From contig CAMVEB010000003.1 in the NCBI GenBank assembly GCA_947166385.1, positions 124,001-188,000 on the forward strand: a stretch of DNA of 64,000 bases, given 5' to 3'. The stretch is from an uncultured Clostridia bacterium. Its GTDB lineage: Bacteria; Bacillota; Clostridia; Christensenellales; Aristaeellaceae. Both the position numbers and the translations under genes were made by a program. Numbering within the stretch: the first letter of the stretch is position 1; every line of letters begins with the position of its first letter. Positions 31,305 to 39,168 of the stretch are shown here, in pieces. Below the pieces are notes generated by a model. It saw nothing but the letters and a program-made list of their open reading frames with translations, had not been told where the DNA came from and searched no databases.

Positions 31305-32498
31305 ATGAAGGACCGCAAGATTTACTGCCTGAACAATATCGCGAAGATCGGCACAGACGGGTTCCGCTCCGGCTATTCGCTCATTGATTCCATCGAGGAG
31401 GCGGCCGGCGTGCTGGTTCGCTCTGCCGATATGAAGGAGATGGCTTTCCCCGCGGGGCTCCGGGCTATCGCCCGCGCGGGCGCCGGCGTGAATAATATCC
31501 CGCTGGACCGCTGCGCCGAGGAGGGCATCGTCGTCTTCAATACCCCGGGCGCCAATGCGAATTCCGTCAAGGAGCTGGTCCTCTGCGGCCTGCTGCTGGC
31601 TGCGCGGGATGTGGCCGGCGGCATCGCCTGGGTCCGCGCTAACGCGGCGGATGAAAATATCGCCAAGTCGACGGAGAAGGCGAAGAAAGCCTTTGCCGGC
31701 AACGAGCTGAAGGGCAAGACCCTCGGTGTCATCGGCCTGGGCGCCATCGGCGTCCTGGTGGCCAATGCCGCCGTTTCCCTCGGCATGAAGGTGTATGGTT
31801 TCGATCCCTATCTGTCCGTCAATTCCGCCTGGAATCTTTCTCCCCTGGTCATCCATGCCGAAAAGCTGGAGGAAATCTATGCCGTCAGCGATTATGTGAC
31901 CATTCATGTCCCCGCCACGACATCCACGAAGGGAATGATCGGCGCGGAAGCCATCGCCCAGATGAAGCCCGGCGCCGTCCTGCTGAATTTCGCCCGGGAT
32001 ACCCTGGTGGATGAGCCGGCCCTGGCCGAGGCGCTGGAGTACGGCGCCGTCAAGTGCTATGTCACGGATTTCCCCACCCCCGCCAGCGTATCCATGAGGA
32101 ACGCCATCGTGATTCCCCATCTCGGCGCCTCCACCGAGGAGGCGGAGGATAACTGCGCCGTCATGGCCGTGAAGCAGATGCAGGATTACCTGGATAACGG
32201 CAATATCCATAATTCCGTCAATTATCCGGAGATCAACCTCGGCGTCTGTGAAACCGAGGCCCGGGTCGGCATCCTCCATCGGAATATCCCGAACATGCTC
32301 AGCCAGATCACGACCTTCTTCGGCAATCAGGGCCTGAATATCGAAAACCTGGCCAATAAGAGCCGCGGCGATTATGCCTATACCCTGCTCGATCTCAGCC
32401 GTCCGATGCCCCATGATACCGTGGAGCGCCTGAAGGAAATCAGCGGGGTCATCCGGGTCCGCCGCATTGTGGGAAACAGGGATGGAAATGTCGGATAA
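31305..32498 (+). CDS. serA: D-3-phosphoglycerate dehydrogenase
   Basis: This 397-residue enzyme makes 3-phosphohydroxypyruvate, the first step of serine synthesis. The D-2-hydroxyacid dehydrogenase fold shows the NAD loop GVIGLGAIGVLVAN near 145, the catalytic Arg in LLNFARDTLVDE, a Glu, and the catalytic His in PHLGASTEEAEDN. The C-terminal 75 residues form an ACT-type regulatory domain (MLSQITTFFGNQGLNIENL), probably serine-sensing. The length fits the short ACT-containing SerA type of Clostridia. serC is not adjacent. The next gene overlaps by 17 bp. Confidence 0.92.
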   Translation: MKDRKIYCLNNIAKIGTDGFRSGYSLIDSIEEAAGVLVRSADMKEMAFPAGLRAIARAGAGVNNIPLDRCAEEGIVVFNTPGANANSVKELVLCGLLLAARDVAGGIAWVRANAADENIAKSTEKAKKAFAGNELKGKTLGVIGLGAIGVLVANAAVSLGMKVYGFDPYLSVNSAWNLSPLVIHAEKLEEIYAVSDYVTIHVPATTSTKGMIGAEAIAQMKPGAVLLNFARDTLVDEPALAEALEYGAVKCYVTDFPTPASVSMRNAIVIPHLGASTEEAEDNCAVMAVKQMQDYLDNGNIHNSVNYPEINLGVCETEARVGILHRNIPNMLSQITTFFGNQGLNIENLANKSRGDYAYTLLDLSRPMPHDTVERLKEISGVIRVRRIVGNRDGNVG

Positions 32499-33876
32499 GA
32501 ATCTCACCATGGCCCGCCGCGTGGCGGAGAAGGTCCGCCGGGCCGGCGGCAGAACCTATTATGTCGGCGGCTATGTCCGGGATCTGATCCTCGGGCGGGA
32601 AAATAAGGATATCGATATCGAAATCCACGGCATCTCGGTTCCCTGCCTGGAGTCCATTCTGGACAGCCTCGGGGAAAGGCTCACCATGGGCGCCAGCTTC
32701 GGCATCATGGGCCTCCGGCATTATGATCTGGATATCGCCATGCCGCGCTCCGAGACGGCCACCGGCCGGGGCCATAAGGATTTTGAGGTCTTTGTGGATC
32801 CTTTCCTGGGGGAGGAGAAGGCCGCCTCCCGCCGGGATTTCACGATGAATGCCCTCATGCAGGATGTCCTTTCCGGGGAAATTCTGGATTTCTTCCATGG
32901 CCAGGAGGATATTCGCGCCCGGCGCATCCGCCATGTCAGTGACCGCAGCTTTGCCGAGGATCCCCTTCGCGTTTTCCGCGCCGCCCAGTTCGCGGCTCGC
33001 TTCGGCTTCGAGGTCGCCGCGGAGACGGCCGCCCTGTCCGCGTCCATGGACGTGCGGGCCCTTCCCGGCGAAAGGGTTTTCATGGAGCTGGAGAAGGCCC
33101 TGCTGAAGTCGGACCGTCCCTCTGTCTTTTTGGAGCAGCTGCGGAGGATGAAGCAGCTCTCCGTCTGGTTTCCGGAGGCGCAGGCGCTGATCGGCGTCCC
33201 GCAGAATGCCAGAAACCATCCGGAGGGCGATGTCTGGACCCATACCATGCAGGTGCTGGATGAAGCGGCCGCCATGCGCGGGGATGTTTCGGAGCCGCTC
33301 TGGTTTGTGCTCTCCGCGCTCTGCCATGATTTCGGCAAGCAGCTAACCACCCGGCAGGAGGAAGGCGTCTTTCACGCTTATGATCATGAGAGGGAAGGCC
33401 TTCCCCTTGTCCGGAACTTCCTGGCCCGCCTCACCAGGGAGGTAAAGCTCACGGACTATGTCCTGAATATGACCGCCCTGCATATGCAGCCGAATCAGAA
33501 GGCCCGCGACGGCGCCCGTACCAATTCCTATATGAAAATGTTTGACAGCTCCGTTTGCCCGCGGGATCTGCTCTTCCTCGCGAAGGCGGATCATCTGGGC
33601 AGAACCGGCCCCGGCGTCAGCCGGGAGGCCCTCGCCCTGGAATATCAGCCGACGGAAGCCCGGCTGTGTCAGATGCTCCGGGAGTATGAGCTCAGGATGA
33701 GCCGCCCCTTTGTGATGGGGCGGGATCTGGTCGCGGCCGGGGTGGAGCCCGGCGTGGTTTTCCGGGATGCCCTGGTCTATGCGCATAAGCTCCGCCTGGC
33801 CGGCCTTTCCCGGGAGGAACAGCTCAGCCAGACCCTGGGCTGGATCCGGCAGCATCGGCAAAACCCCGAATCCTGA
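32482..33876 (+). CDS. cca: CCA tRNA nucleotidyltransferase-family protein with HD domain
   Basis: The product has 464 residues. The class II nucleotidyltransferase head shows YYVGGYVRDLILGR and DIDIEIHG (catalytic Asp pair) near 30-60, then RRDFTMNAL and EDPLRVFRAAQFAARF. An HD phosphohydrolase-type domain follows: HTMQVLDEA near 260 and LCHDFGKQ near 285. Such proteins add or repair the CCA end of tRNAs. The start is uncertain among ATG at 32482, ATG at 32488 and an upstream TTG; GGGAAACAGGG lies just before the first. It overlaps serA and so is probably co-transcribed. Because some relatives are poly(A) polymerases, the exact activity is inferred. Confidence 0.9.
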   Translation: MEMSDKNLTMARRVAEKVRRAGGRTYYVGGYVRDLILGRENKDIDIEIHGISVPCLESILDSLGERLTMGASFGIMGLRHYDLDIAMPRSETATGRGHKDFEVFVDPFLGEEKAASRRDFTMNALMQDVLSGEILDFFHGQEDIRARRIRHVSDRSFAEDPLRVFRAAQFAARFGFEVAAETAALSASMDVRALPGERVFMELEKALLKSDRPSVFLEQLRRMKQLSVWFPEAQALIGVPQNARNHPEGDVWTHTMQVLDEAAAMRGDVSEPLWFVLSALCHDFGKQLTTRQEEGVFHAYDHEREGLPLVRNFLARLTREVKLTDYVLNMTALHMQPNQKARDGARTNSYMKMFDSSVCPRDLLFLAKADHLGRTGPGVSREALALEYQPTEARLCQMLREYELRMSRPFVMGRDLVAAGVEPGVVFRDALVYAHKLRLAGLSREEQLSQTLGWIRQHRQNPES

Positions 33877-33986
33877 TTTTGGTTTTCCCTCTGATCCTTG
33901 CCCGATTTTTGAGTGCGAAGAATTTTGAGTGAGAATTTGGTTTTCCCCGATCCTTGCCGGCTTTTTGAGTGCAAAGAATTTTGAGT
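33877..33986. repeat. Two imperfect direct repeats of about 50 bp
   Basis: Copy 1 (33877-33930) and copy 2 (33935-33986) share GGTTTTCCC, GATCCTTGCC, TTTTTGAGTGC and AAGAATTTTGAGT in the same order with a 2-bp gap and a few substitutions. They begin right after the cca stop codon. No coding frame crosses both convincingly. Confidence 0.7.
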
Positions 33987-34021
33987 TCAAATTGAATGAT
34001 TTCTCCCCTCCACGCAAAAAC

Positions 34022-34043
34022 CCCGGAAGACATTTCTTCCGGG
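34022..34043. terminator. Perfect 9-bp hairpin, bidirectional terminator
   Basis: CCCGGAAGA at 34022-34030 pairs with TCTTCCGGG at 34035-34043 around a 4-base loop. A run of five A lies on the left side, giving a U run for minus-strand transcripts, and a T-rich stretch lies to the right. It probably ends the serA-cca transcript. Confidence 0.65.
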
Positions 34044-34217
34044 ATTCCTCATCCAATTTTGCCAAGTGTATCATATCATAAATCCGGGGATCTCGTCTCG
34101 CCCCATTCCGCCCCATTTCGCCCCACTCTGAAAAATATTTCCGCTTTTTCCTTACGGCACTAAGCCTCCTTTTGCCTGTGTGGCCCGGTTGGGGTGGGGG
34201 GTTACTGTTGCAGTCCT

Positions 34218-34258
34218 CGAAGGGGAATGACTGACCTTAGGAAGTCATTCCCACTTCG
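34218..34258. repeat. Long inverted repeat (15-bp stem with one bulge)
   Basis: CGAAG plus GGGAATGACT (34218-34232) pairs with AGTCATTCCC (34243-34252), one unpaired A, then CTTCG (34254-34258). It is followed by a T run near 34275. It could be a terminator or the end of a lost mobile element. Confidence 0.6.
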
Positions 34259-34339
34259 GGAGTGTAACGAACGGTTTTTTCTTCTTCTATTCTATTTATA
34301 CAAACAGCGTAGAAAGAAGAATTTTGGTCATATCGATAC

Positions 34340-34388
34340 AAAACGCAAAGTATTCACTATGCTTATTGCCAGAAAAACGCAAAGTATT
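34340..34388. repeat. 15-bp direct repeat with 19-bp spacer
   Basis: AAAACGCAAAGTATT occurs at 34340-34354 and again, identical, at 34374-34388. It lies in non-coding AT-rich DNA before the small genes of the accessory region. Confidence 0.6.
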
Positions 34389-34407
34389 TTTTTACCATTA
34401 TTTACCA

Positions 34408-34442
34408 TTTTTGGATGGGGACTTTTCCCCGCATCCAAAAAA
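34408..34442. terminator. Hairpin flanked by T and A runs (bidirectional terminator-like)
   Basis: TTTTTGGATG with GGGG (34408-34420) pairs with CCCC, a 2-base bulge and ATCCAAAAAA (34427-34442). The T run left and A run right would terminate transcripts from either side. Confidence 0.5.
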
Positions 34443-34521
34443 GTAGAATAAGGATGCCGGGGGCGGGAGAAAAGTGAGAAAAGTCCGAAATCCCTGGTTC
34501 GATGAAGTGCAGGAGGTGCGT

Positions 34522-34824
34522 ATGATGAATACCGTGGCGCTGGGAATGACCTGGAAAGAGATCTTTGCCAACCTGATGGACGATTTCATGGCCTGGGGCT
34601 GCCCGTACAGCAGGAAGAAGCTGCCGGAGATCGCCGTGGGCTATGACTGTACCCCGCTGTTCTTCTGGAACTGGATGGATGATCCGGAAACGCACAGGAC
34701 GGAGAAGGGCTTCCTGCGCGTTCTGGGTTATGCCTGGCGGAAGCATCTGGAAGAGGAAACGGAAGCCGCTCCGCAGCCTGCGGCGGCTGTGAAAGCGGTT
34801 TCCTGCAGCAGGAAAGCCGCCTGA
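34522..34824 (+). CDS. Small hypothetical protein (100 residues)
   Basis: A frame of 100 codons begins MMNTVALGMTWKEI behind an ideal AGGAGGT at 34511-34517; ATG at 34525 is an equally good start. The middle has many aromatic residues (PLFFWNWMDD) and the end is Ala/Glu-rich and basic. There is no signal peptide, membrane segment or known motif. It lies 65 bp before another unknown gene on the same strand, in the accessory region. Small acidic/aromatic proteins like this occur in prophage and plasmid remnants, but no family was recognised. Confidence 0.55.
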   Translation: MMNTVALGMTWKEIFANLMDDFMAWGCPYSRKKLPEIAVGYDCTPLFFWNWMDDPETHRTEKGFLRVLGYAWRKHLEEETEAAPQPAAAVKAVSCSRKAA

Positions 34825-34889
34825 TTCCCGTCTGTCCTGCGGAAGTTGGGGCCCGTGACGAATGTGAAATGACAAGGAGGAAAGCTGTG

Positions 34890-35327
34890 ATGAAAGACAT
34901 GCTGGAGCTTGCGGAAAAGGCCGTGGAGGCGGCGAAGTTCTGGAAACTGGATCTGGATTATTCCGCGGAGAGCCTGGAGGAGGTGGACGAACTGGCGCAG
35001 GAGATCTTCAGGCAGCATCTGATGCAGCCGCTGCCGGAGGATATTCTTCACGGAGTGGCTACTCTCTACGGTGCGTACCTGGGAGAGGTCCTTCTCCGTT
35101 GCGGCCTGAAGGATCTGGATTTTGCCTGGACGGAGAATGAGGAAGGCGAGATTGGGATTGGGCGCGAGGATATGTGGATGGCGCCGGTCACGAAGGTGTA
35201 TAAGCGGTTCACTCAGGGACCGGAGCATGATCTGATGAGCTTCTTTGAGGTCATGTTTGGTCTGGCCATCGGGGCGGTGGATCTGAATGATCCGCGGATG
35301 CATGTCCTGAATGTGGAAGAGGTATAA
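34890..35327 (+). CDS. Hypothetical protein, DUF3806-like
   Basis: The product has 145 residues, is acidic and has no membrane segment. The middle contains ATLYGAYLGEVLLRCGLKD followed by a Trp-centred turn (FAWTENEEGE). This resembles the Y-x-GEVL-x-R and Trp pattern of DUF3806-type proteins, some of which lie beside contact-dependent toxin or secretion genes. The last 30 residues (HDLMSFFEVMFGLAIG) are hydrophobic and probably a buried helix. ATG at 34890 follows AAGGAGG at 34874-34880. The adjacent genes are unknown and no toxin gene was found, so an immunity role is only a possibility. Confidence 0.6.
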   Translation: MKDMLELAEKAVEAAKFWKLDLDYSAESLEEVDELAQEIFRQHLMQPLPEDILHGVATLYGAYLGEVLLRCGLKDLDFAWTENEEGEIGIGREDMWMAPVTKVYKRFTQGPEHDLMSFFEVMFGLAIGAVDLNDPRMHVLNVEEV

Positions 35328-35383
35328 TCAACATAACAGCGTTATTGTTTTTAACTGTTTCAACTCCAAAAGGAGGAATTGAA

Positions 35384-35503
35384 ATGATTGACTGGGATGA
35401 TCTGCCTGAACCGGACGACATGGGTTTTGCTGAACCTGCGGATCCGCCCGGCGCATATATTGACGGCCGCTGGGTGGATGTGGAGGATCTGCCGGTGGGT
35501 TAG
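35384..35503 (+). CDS. Very small acidic protein (39 residues)
   Basis: A 39-codon frame begins MIDWDDLPEPDD with an excellent AAAAGGAGG upstream and ends TAG at 35501-35503. It holds repeated Trp-Asp and acidic turns (DWDDLPEPDD, RWVDVEDLP). The ribosome site and lack of alternative overlaps support translation. It lies 56 bp after the DUF3806-like gene and just before the left side of the ISAzo13-type element. No function can be given. Confidence 0.5.
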   Translation: MIDWDDLPEPDDMGFAEPADPPGAYIDGRWVDVEDLPVG

Positions 35504-35506
35504 AAT

Positions 35507-36862
35507 TTGCAACGAAACAAATTAAACATATCGTAACATAGCAATGTAGATTATTTTGTGACATTGTGATATAATAAACGCAGAACAACGAAAGGGGTTC
35601 TGCGGGGATGATAAGCACCGAAACGAAGGAAGCGATCCGAATTATTTTGACTGATATGAAGCCGTATCTGGATGAAAAACAGACACGTCTTCTATATGGT
35701 AGCGCTGCAAAAGCAATTGGATATGGCGGGGTTACAATAGTAAATGAGATCACAGGCAGCACACGCAACAGGATATATGCCGGGATAGATGATCTGTCCG
35801 CTGATGATACAGAAGGACATGAAATTGATGGCAAAGCAGACAGACGAATTCGCAGACCCGGAGGTGGTAGAAAAAGCGAATTGGAGAAGAATCCTCAACT
35901 GTATGAGAAGATAGAGGAAATCGTTACAAAGAGTGGAGATACCTATGGCAATCCGGAGAAACCGCTTCGGTGGACTACGTGGAGCCTGCGCAAGATAGCA
36001 AAAGAATTGCTGGAGTTCGGAATCAAAGTCAGCCAGAACATCGTTTCCAGGGCATTGGAAGCATTAGGCTACAGCAAGCAGCAAAACCAGAAGATGTATC
36101 AGGTAGGGGAAGAACACCCGGACCGTGATGCACAATTCAAGTTCATTAACGCAACAGCAGATGAATTCATTCAGAGCGGAGATCCGGTCATTTCCGTAGA
36201 CACCAAGAAGAAAGAGAACATTGGGAATTTCAAAAACAACGGAGCGGAATATCGTCCGACAAACGATCCCAGAAAAGTATTGGACCATGATTTCCCACTG
36301 CCAGAGCTGGGCAAGGTTGCTCCATATGGAGTCTATGTGCTGAATGACAATACTGGATTTGTGAATCTCGGACTCAGCCATGATACACCGGAATTTGCAG
36401 GAGAAAGTATCCGGCAATGGTGGAGATGTGTAGGAAGTCAGACTTTTCCGGATTCAGAACGCTTGTATATCACCTGTGACAGCGGTGGCAGCAATGGATG
36501 CAGGGTCTGGCTGTGGAAGCATTATCTCCAGGAGCTTTCAAATGAAACCGGATTGGAGATACATGTATCGCATTTTCCTACAGGAACTTCGAAGTGGAAC
36601 AAGATAGAGCATCGTTTGTTCTGCTATATATCGAAGAACTGGCAAGGACAACCGTTGATAGACATAGAAACAGTAGTCAATCTGATCGGATCAACTACTA
36701 CTGAAAAGGGATTAACTGTTAAATGCATTGTAGATCCAAACTACTATGAACCAGGAACAAAGATCACGGAGGAGCAGAAAGAAGCATTGAATATCGAATT
36801 CGTAGGACCAAATCAAAAATGGAACTACATCATCCGACCAAATGGTCTTTCAGTTTCGTGAC
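35507..36862 (+). mobile_element. ISAzo13-family insertion sequence (ends tentative)
   Basis: The block containing the transposase gene is visibly richer in A and T than its flanks. A weak inverted pair brackets it: GCAACGAAAC at 35509-35518 and GTTTCGTGAC at 36853-36862 (8 of 10 bases match as inverted ends). No target duplication was recognised, so the exact ends are uncertain. The right end interrupts a reading frame that reappears at 36864-36953. Confidence 0.45.
35608..36861 (+). CDS. ISAzo13-family transposase
   Basis: This 417-residue protein matches transposases of the ISAzo13 family (Rhodopirellula-type DDE domain). An N-terminal HTH-like part (AAKAIGYGG, then RIRRPGGGRKSELEKNP) precedes WSLRKIAKELLEFGIKVSQNIVSRALEALGYS. 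The DDE core has SVDTKKKENIGNFKN (first Asp), YITCDSGGSNG (second Asp) and GTSKWNKIEHRLF (Glu). All three acidic residues are present and the frame is intact, so the element may still be active. Ribosome site AAAGGGG precedes ATG at 35608. Confidence 0.93.
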   Translation: MISTETKEAIRIILTDMKPYLDEKQTRLLYGSAAKAIGYGGVTIVNEITGSTRNRIYAGIDDLSADDTEGHEIDGKADRRIRRPGGGRKSELEKNPQLYEKIEEIVTKSGDTYGNPEKPLRWTTWSLRKIAKELLEFGIKVSQNIVSRALEALGYSKQQNQKMYQVGEEHPDRDAQFKFINATADEFIQSGDPVISVDTKKKENIGNFKNNGAEYRPTNDPRKVLDHDFPLPELGKVAPYGVYVLNDNTGFVNLGLSHDTPEFAGESIRQWWRCVGSQTFPDSERLYITCDSGGSNGCRVWLWKHYLQELSNETGLEIHVSHFPTGTSKWNKIEHRLFCYISKNWQGQPLIDIETVVNLIGSTTTEKGLTVKCIVDPNYYEPGTKITEEQKEALNIEFVGPNQKWNYIIRPNGLSVS

Positions 36863-36863
36863 A

Positions 36864-36953
36864 GTTCCAAAGCGTCTGAACAGCTTCATTGATAAAACCA
36901 GGCGCAACAAACTGATTATGGGCTATGGCGGAATCGAAAAGTATTACGGATAA
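36864..36953 (+). pseudogene. 3' remnant of a gene cut by the ISAzo13-type element
   Basis: Immediately after the transposase stop, a different frame reads VPKRLNSFIDKTRRN then KLIMGYGGIEKYYG and stops at 36951-36953. The text is protein-like (basic then Gly/Tyr-rich end) but has no start codon or ribosome site. It is best explained as the C-terminus of a resident gene whose front was removed or displaced by the insertion. The family was not recognised. Confidence 0.5.
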
Positions 36954-36982
36954 TACGACTCTTTTTGAAGGTGGTAAAGAAA

Positions 36983-37375
36983 ATGGACAGCAAATGGGCA
37001 GAATTATACAGCGCAGCGAAGGCTGTGCAAAATGACAGAGAAATATCAGACAGGGTATGGGCAGGCGGCGTTGCTGCAGCAATCGAATCCGAAAGTGGCA
37101 AAATCTATGTTGGAGTATGTGTGGATACCTGTTCATCGCTTGGAATATGTGCTGAAAGAAATGCCATATTCAACATGCTTACAAACGGAGAACATAAGAT
37201 CAAACGGGTGTTGGCAATCATGCCGGACGGAAAGACCGGAGCCCCATGTGGTGCCTGCCGAGAACTGATGACTCAGCTTACGCCCGGAAATTATCAGGAT
37301 ATTCAAATTATGCTGGATTATGATACCGGAAGGATTGTTACATTGGGCGAACTTACGCCTGAATGGTGGATTTAG
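36983..37375 (+). CDS. Cytidine deaminase-family protein
   Basis: The product has 130 residues. The zinc site is complete: CAERNAIF near 58-65 and PCGACRE near 90-96, with catalytic Glu in CAE. Such enzymes hydrolyse cytidine/deoxycytidine, and the same fold includes blasticidin S deaminase. Length fits the homotetrameric type (about 130-140). ATG at 36983 is behind GAAGGTGG; an upstream TTG in frame is less likely. It is probably independent of azlCD (64 bp gap). The presence in an accessory region leaves nucleotide salvage or an antibiotic-inactivating role open. Confidence 0.85.
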   Translation: MDSKWAELYSAAKAVQNDREISDRVWAGGVAAAIESESGKIYVGVCVDTCSSLGICAERNAIFNMLTNGEHKIKRVLAIMPDGKTGAPCGACRELMTQLTPGNYQDIQIMLDYDTGRIVTLGELTPEWWI

Positions 37376-37439
37376 GGATATCCTACTTTGGACGATTGAA
37401 GTTTCCTTTCCATCTGCACTGAAAAGAGGGTAACTGTTC

Positions 37440-38135
37440 GTGAAAGAATTACGATTTGCAGTCAAAAACACGATTCCGATATTCTTCACTTATCTGTTCA
37501 TAGGCATCGCCTTCGGCATTCTGATGAGTGATGCGGGATACAGTGTGCTGCTCACAACGGCTTCCAGCTTTTTCATCTTTGCCGGATCAATGCAGCTTGT
37601 CATGGTGCCTATGATGACGTCCAGAGCCTCGCTTCTCTCCCTGGCAGTCATGGCGTTTTTTGTCAATGCACGGCACATTTTCTATGGAATCGGCTTTATC
37701 GATAAATTTCGCAAGATGGGCTGGAAATATCCATACATGATCCTGACCCTGACCGATGAAACCTATTCTGTTCTCTGCTCTGTAAAGTATGATGAAGGGC
37801 TTGATGAAGATAAAGCCGCTTTCCTCATTGCCATGCTTGATCATTTCTACTGGGTCTTCGGATGCTTTATCGGAGCATGCGCAGGCCGGTTTTTTCAGTT
37901 TGATATGCGTGGAATCGAATTCTCCGCCACGGCATTTTTCCTTGTGGTTGTCGTTAACCAATGGCGTCAGTATCGTACGCGGCTACCTTTTCTGACCGCT
38001 GCTGTATGTGCTTTGGGGTTTTATTTGTTACTGGGAAAAGAATACTTCCTGATTCCAACGCTGGTTTCCTGCGTGGCGGCGTTGTTATTCCTTCGTAAGC
38101 CTGTTGAACAGCAGGAGAGCACGGCGGATGAATAA
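37440..38135 (+). CDS. azlC: AzlC-family branched-chain amino acid exporter subunit
   Basis: This 231-residue membrane protein starts at GTG. Family text includes PIFFTYLFIGIAFGIL near 13-30, FAGSMQLVMVPMM, NARHIFYGI and the DEtY-like DETYSV. About seven helices are expected. With AzlD it forms an exporter for branched-chain amino acids and their analogues. Its last codons overlap the azlD start. It pairs functionally, in the opposite direction, with the liv importer at 20.7 kb. Confidence 0.9.
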   Translation: MKELRFAVKNTIPIFFTYLFIGIAFGILMSDAGYSVLLTTASSFFIFAGSMQLVMVPMMTSRASLLSLAVMAFFVNARHIFYGIGFIDKFRKMGWKYPYMILTLTDETYSVLCSVKYDEGLDEDKAAFLIAMLDHFYWVFGCFIGACAGRFFQFDMRGIEFSATAFFLVVVVNQWRQYRTRLPFLTAAVCALGFYLLLGKEYFLIPTLVSCVAALLFLRKPVEQQESTADE

Positions 38136-38451
38136 TACAATGTATCCCATCGCGGTCATCGGGGTCATCGCAATTGTTACCTGGGTTCTTCGCGCATTTC
38201 CATTTCTGCTGTTCGGAAACAGGCCTTTGCCGAAAGTGATCCGGTATCTCGGAAAAGCGCTCCCGCCCGCCATCATGACGGTACTTGTGATCTACTGCTT
38301 GCGTGACATTTCCTTCGGTCAGTCACCGTTCGGCATTCCGGAGCTCGCAGCCTGTGCGCTGGTTGTTATCCTTCAGGTTGTACGAAAAAACATGTATCTG
38401 TCGATTATTGCCGGAACCGTATGCTATATGATCCTGATTCGCCTCATGTAA
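38128..38451 (+). CDS. azlD: AzlD-family branched-chain amino acid exporter small subunit
   Basis: This 107-residue protein has three to four hydrophobic helices. Typical text is VTWVLRAFPFLLFG near 20-33, PLPKVIRYLGKALPPAIM and a final CYMILIRL. ATG at 38128 overlaps azlC by 8 bp with AGGAGAG in front; a start eight codons earlier is possible but overlaps more. AzlD is the partner of AzlC. Confidence 0.88.
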   Translation: MNNTMYPIAVIGVIAIVTWVLRAFPFLLFGNRPLPKVIRYLGKALPPAIMTVLVIYCLRDISFGQSPFGIPELAACALVVILQVVRKNMYLSIIAGTVCYMILIRLM

Positions 38452-38754
38452 CAAATCTGTTCAGAACTGTGAATGAACCGGAAAACGATTCGAGAATTAA
38501 ACGTACTCCGCCGACAAAAAAGTAGCAGGTACGAGACCTGCTGAAATCGGCGGAGTACGTTTAATTGCCGTTGGACTAAACCGCCCACCCGACTACTATG
38601 GGGAAAGTAAAGGTAGCAATACCCCAAAGCTGGATCGAAGGACTCAAGTTGGGCCAGTGAAAATATAGATTTCGCAGTGACGAGCATAGAAATTCATGTA
38701 TAATAGGCATAGCTTCCCCCTCCCCAGCGGGCAATGAGACTGGAGTGTATTCTG
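38452..38754. other. Non-coding region between azlD and the IS91 remnant
   Basis: Besides the two-tiered inverted repeat at 38496-38565, the remaining 190 bp hold no gene with a ribosome site. The stretch lies on the 3' side of the minus-strand IS91-type transposase remnant and probably belongs to the end of that element. GAAC tetranucleotides occur at 38464-38467 and 38475-38478. Confidence 0.5.
38496..38565. repeat. Perfect 19-bp inverted repeat enclosing a second 7-bp hairpin
   Basis: ATTAAACGTACTCCGCCGA at 38496-38514 is perfectly complementary to 38547-38565. Inside, AGCAGGT (38524-38530) pairs with ACCTGCT (38536-38542). It could be the terminal structure of the IS91-type element, a very strong azlCD terminator (no clear T run), or a small palindromic element. 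Confidence 0.8.
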
Positions 38755-39168
38755 TTAGGACACAAGCGGTGTTGAGAGACTGGCGAATTGTCGGAGCAGA
38801 GTACCACACACCGGACAAGTGGAGATGTCGTGGCCAATCAGTTTCTGGATCAGCTGTCGAGTAGGAAGCTTTTCCTTTGGCCGGATCGGTGTGTTGGTCA
38901 GCCTCTTGCAGATCGTCAGTTTCTTCGTTTTATTCCGGTTTCCCAGTAATCCGTAATGCCGGATCTTCATAAACCCTTTTGGCAGGATATGAAGCATGAA
39001 CCGCCGGATAAACTCCACAGCCGAGAGCATCATCACTTTTTCCTTGTTCCCGTCGGAATAGTCTCGCCATTTGAATGTGACCCGGCTGTTCTGGACGTTC
39101 AGGATCCGGTTGTTGGAAATCGCCACCCGGTGGGTATATCTGCCAAGATAGTTAATGCCAACAGCCAT
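38755..39168 (-). pseudogene. IS91-family transposase, C-terminal half only
   Basis: A 137-codon frame reads INYLGRYTHRVAISNNRIL, FKWRDYSDGNKEKVMML and EFIRRFMLHILPKGFMKIRHYG. These are the central and C-terminal conserved blocks of IS91/IS801-type rolling-circle (Y2) transposases. A full protein has about 400 residues; the zinc-binding N-terminus and most of the HUH/Y2 region are missing, and an in-frame stop lies just upstream. It ends with CPVCGTLLRQFASL. The fragment should be inactive and marks past IS91-type insertion. Confidence 0.8.

Larger units (their letters stand above)
34044..34521. other. Non-coding, AT-rich stretch with repeats and hairpins
   Basis: No convincing gene is present. 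It holds three 10-bp tandem units CGCCCCAT(T/C)(C/T) at 34099-34128 and a 15-arm hairpin at 34218-34258. A 15-bp direct repeat (AAAACGCAAAGTATT at 34340-34354 and 34374-34388) and a hairpin with poly-A/poly-T flanks at 34408-34442 complete it. An 85-codon open frame from 34194 has no ribosome site and odd composition and was not accepted. The stretch looks like decayed mobile DNA. Confidence 0.6.

Noticed and set aside
33877-33986. CRISPR array
   Set aside because: Only two imperfect copies, about 50 bp long, with almost no spacer between them; no cas genes nearby.
34194-34451. 85-codon frame in the relic zone
   Set aside because: No ribosome site, it crosses two hairpins and a direct repeat, and the translated text has no protein-like pattern.
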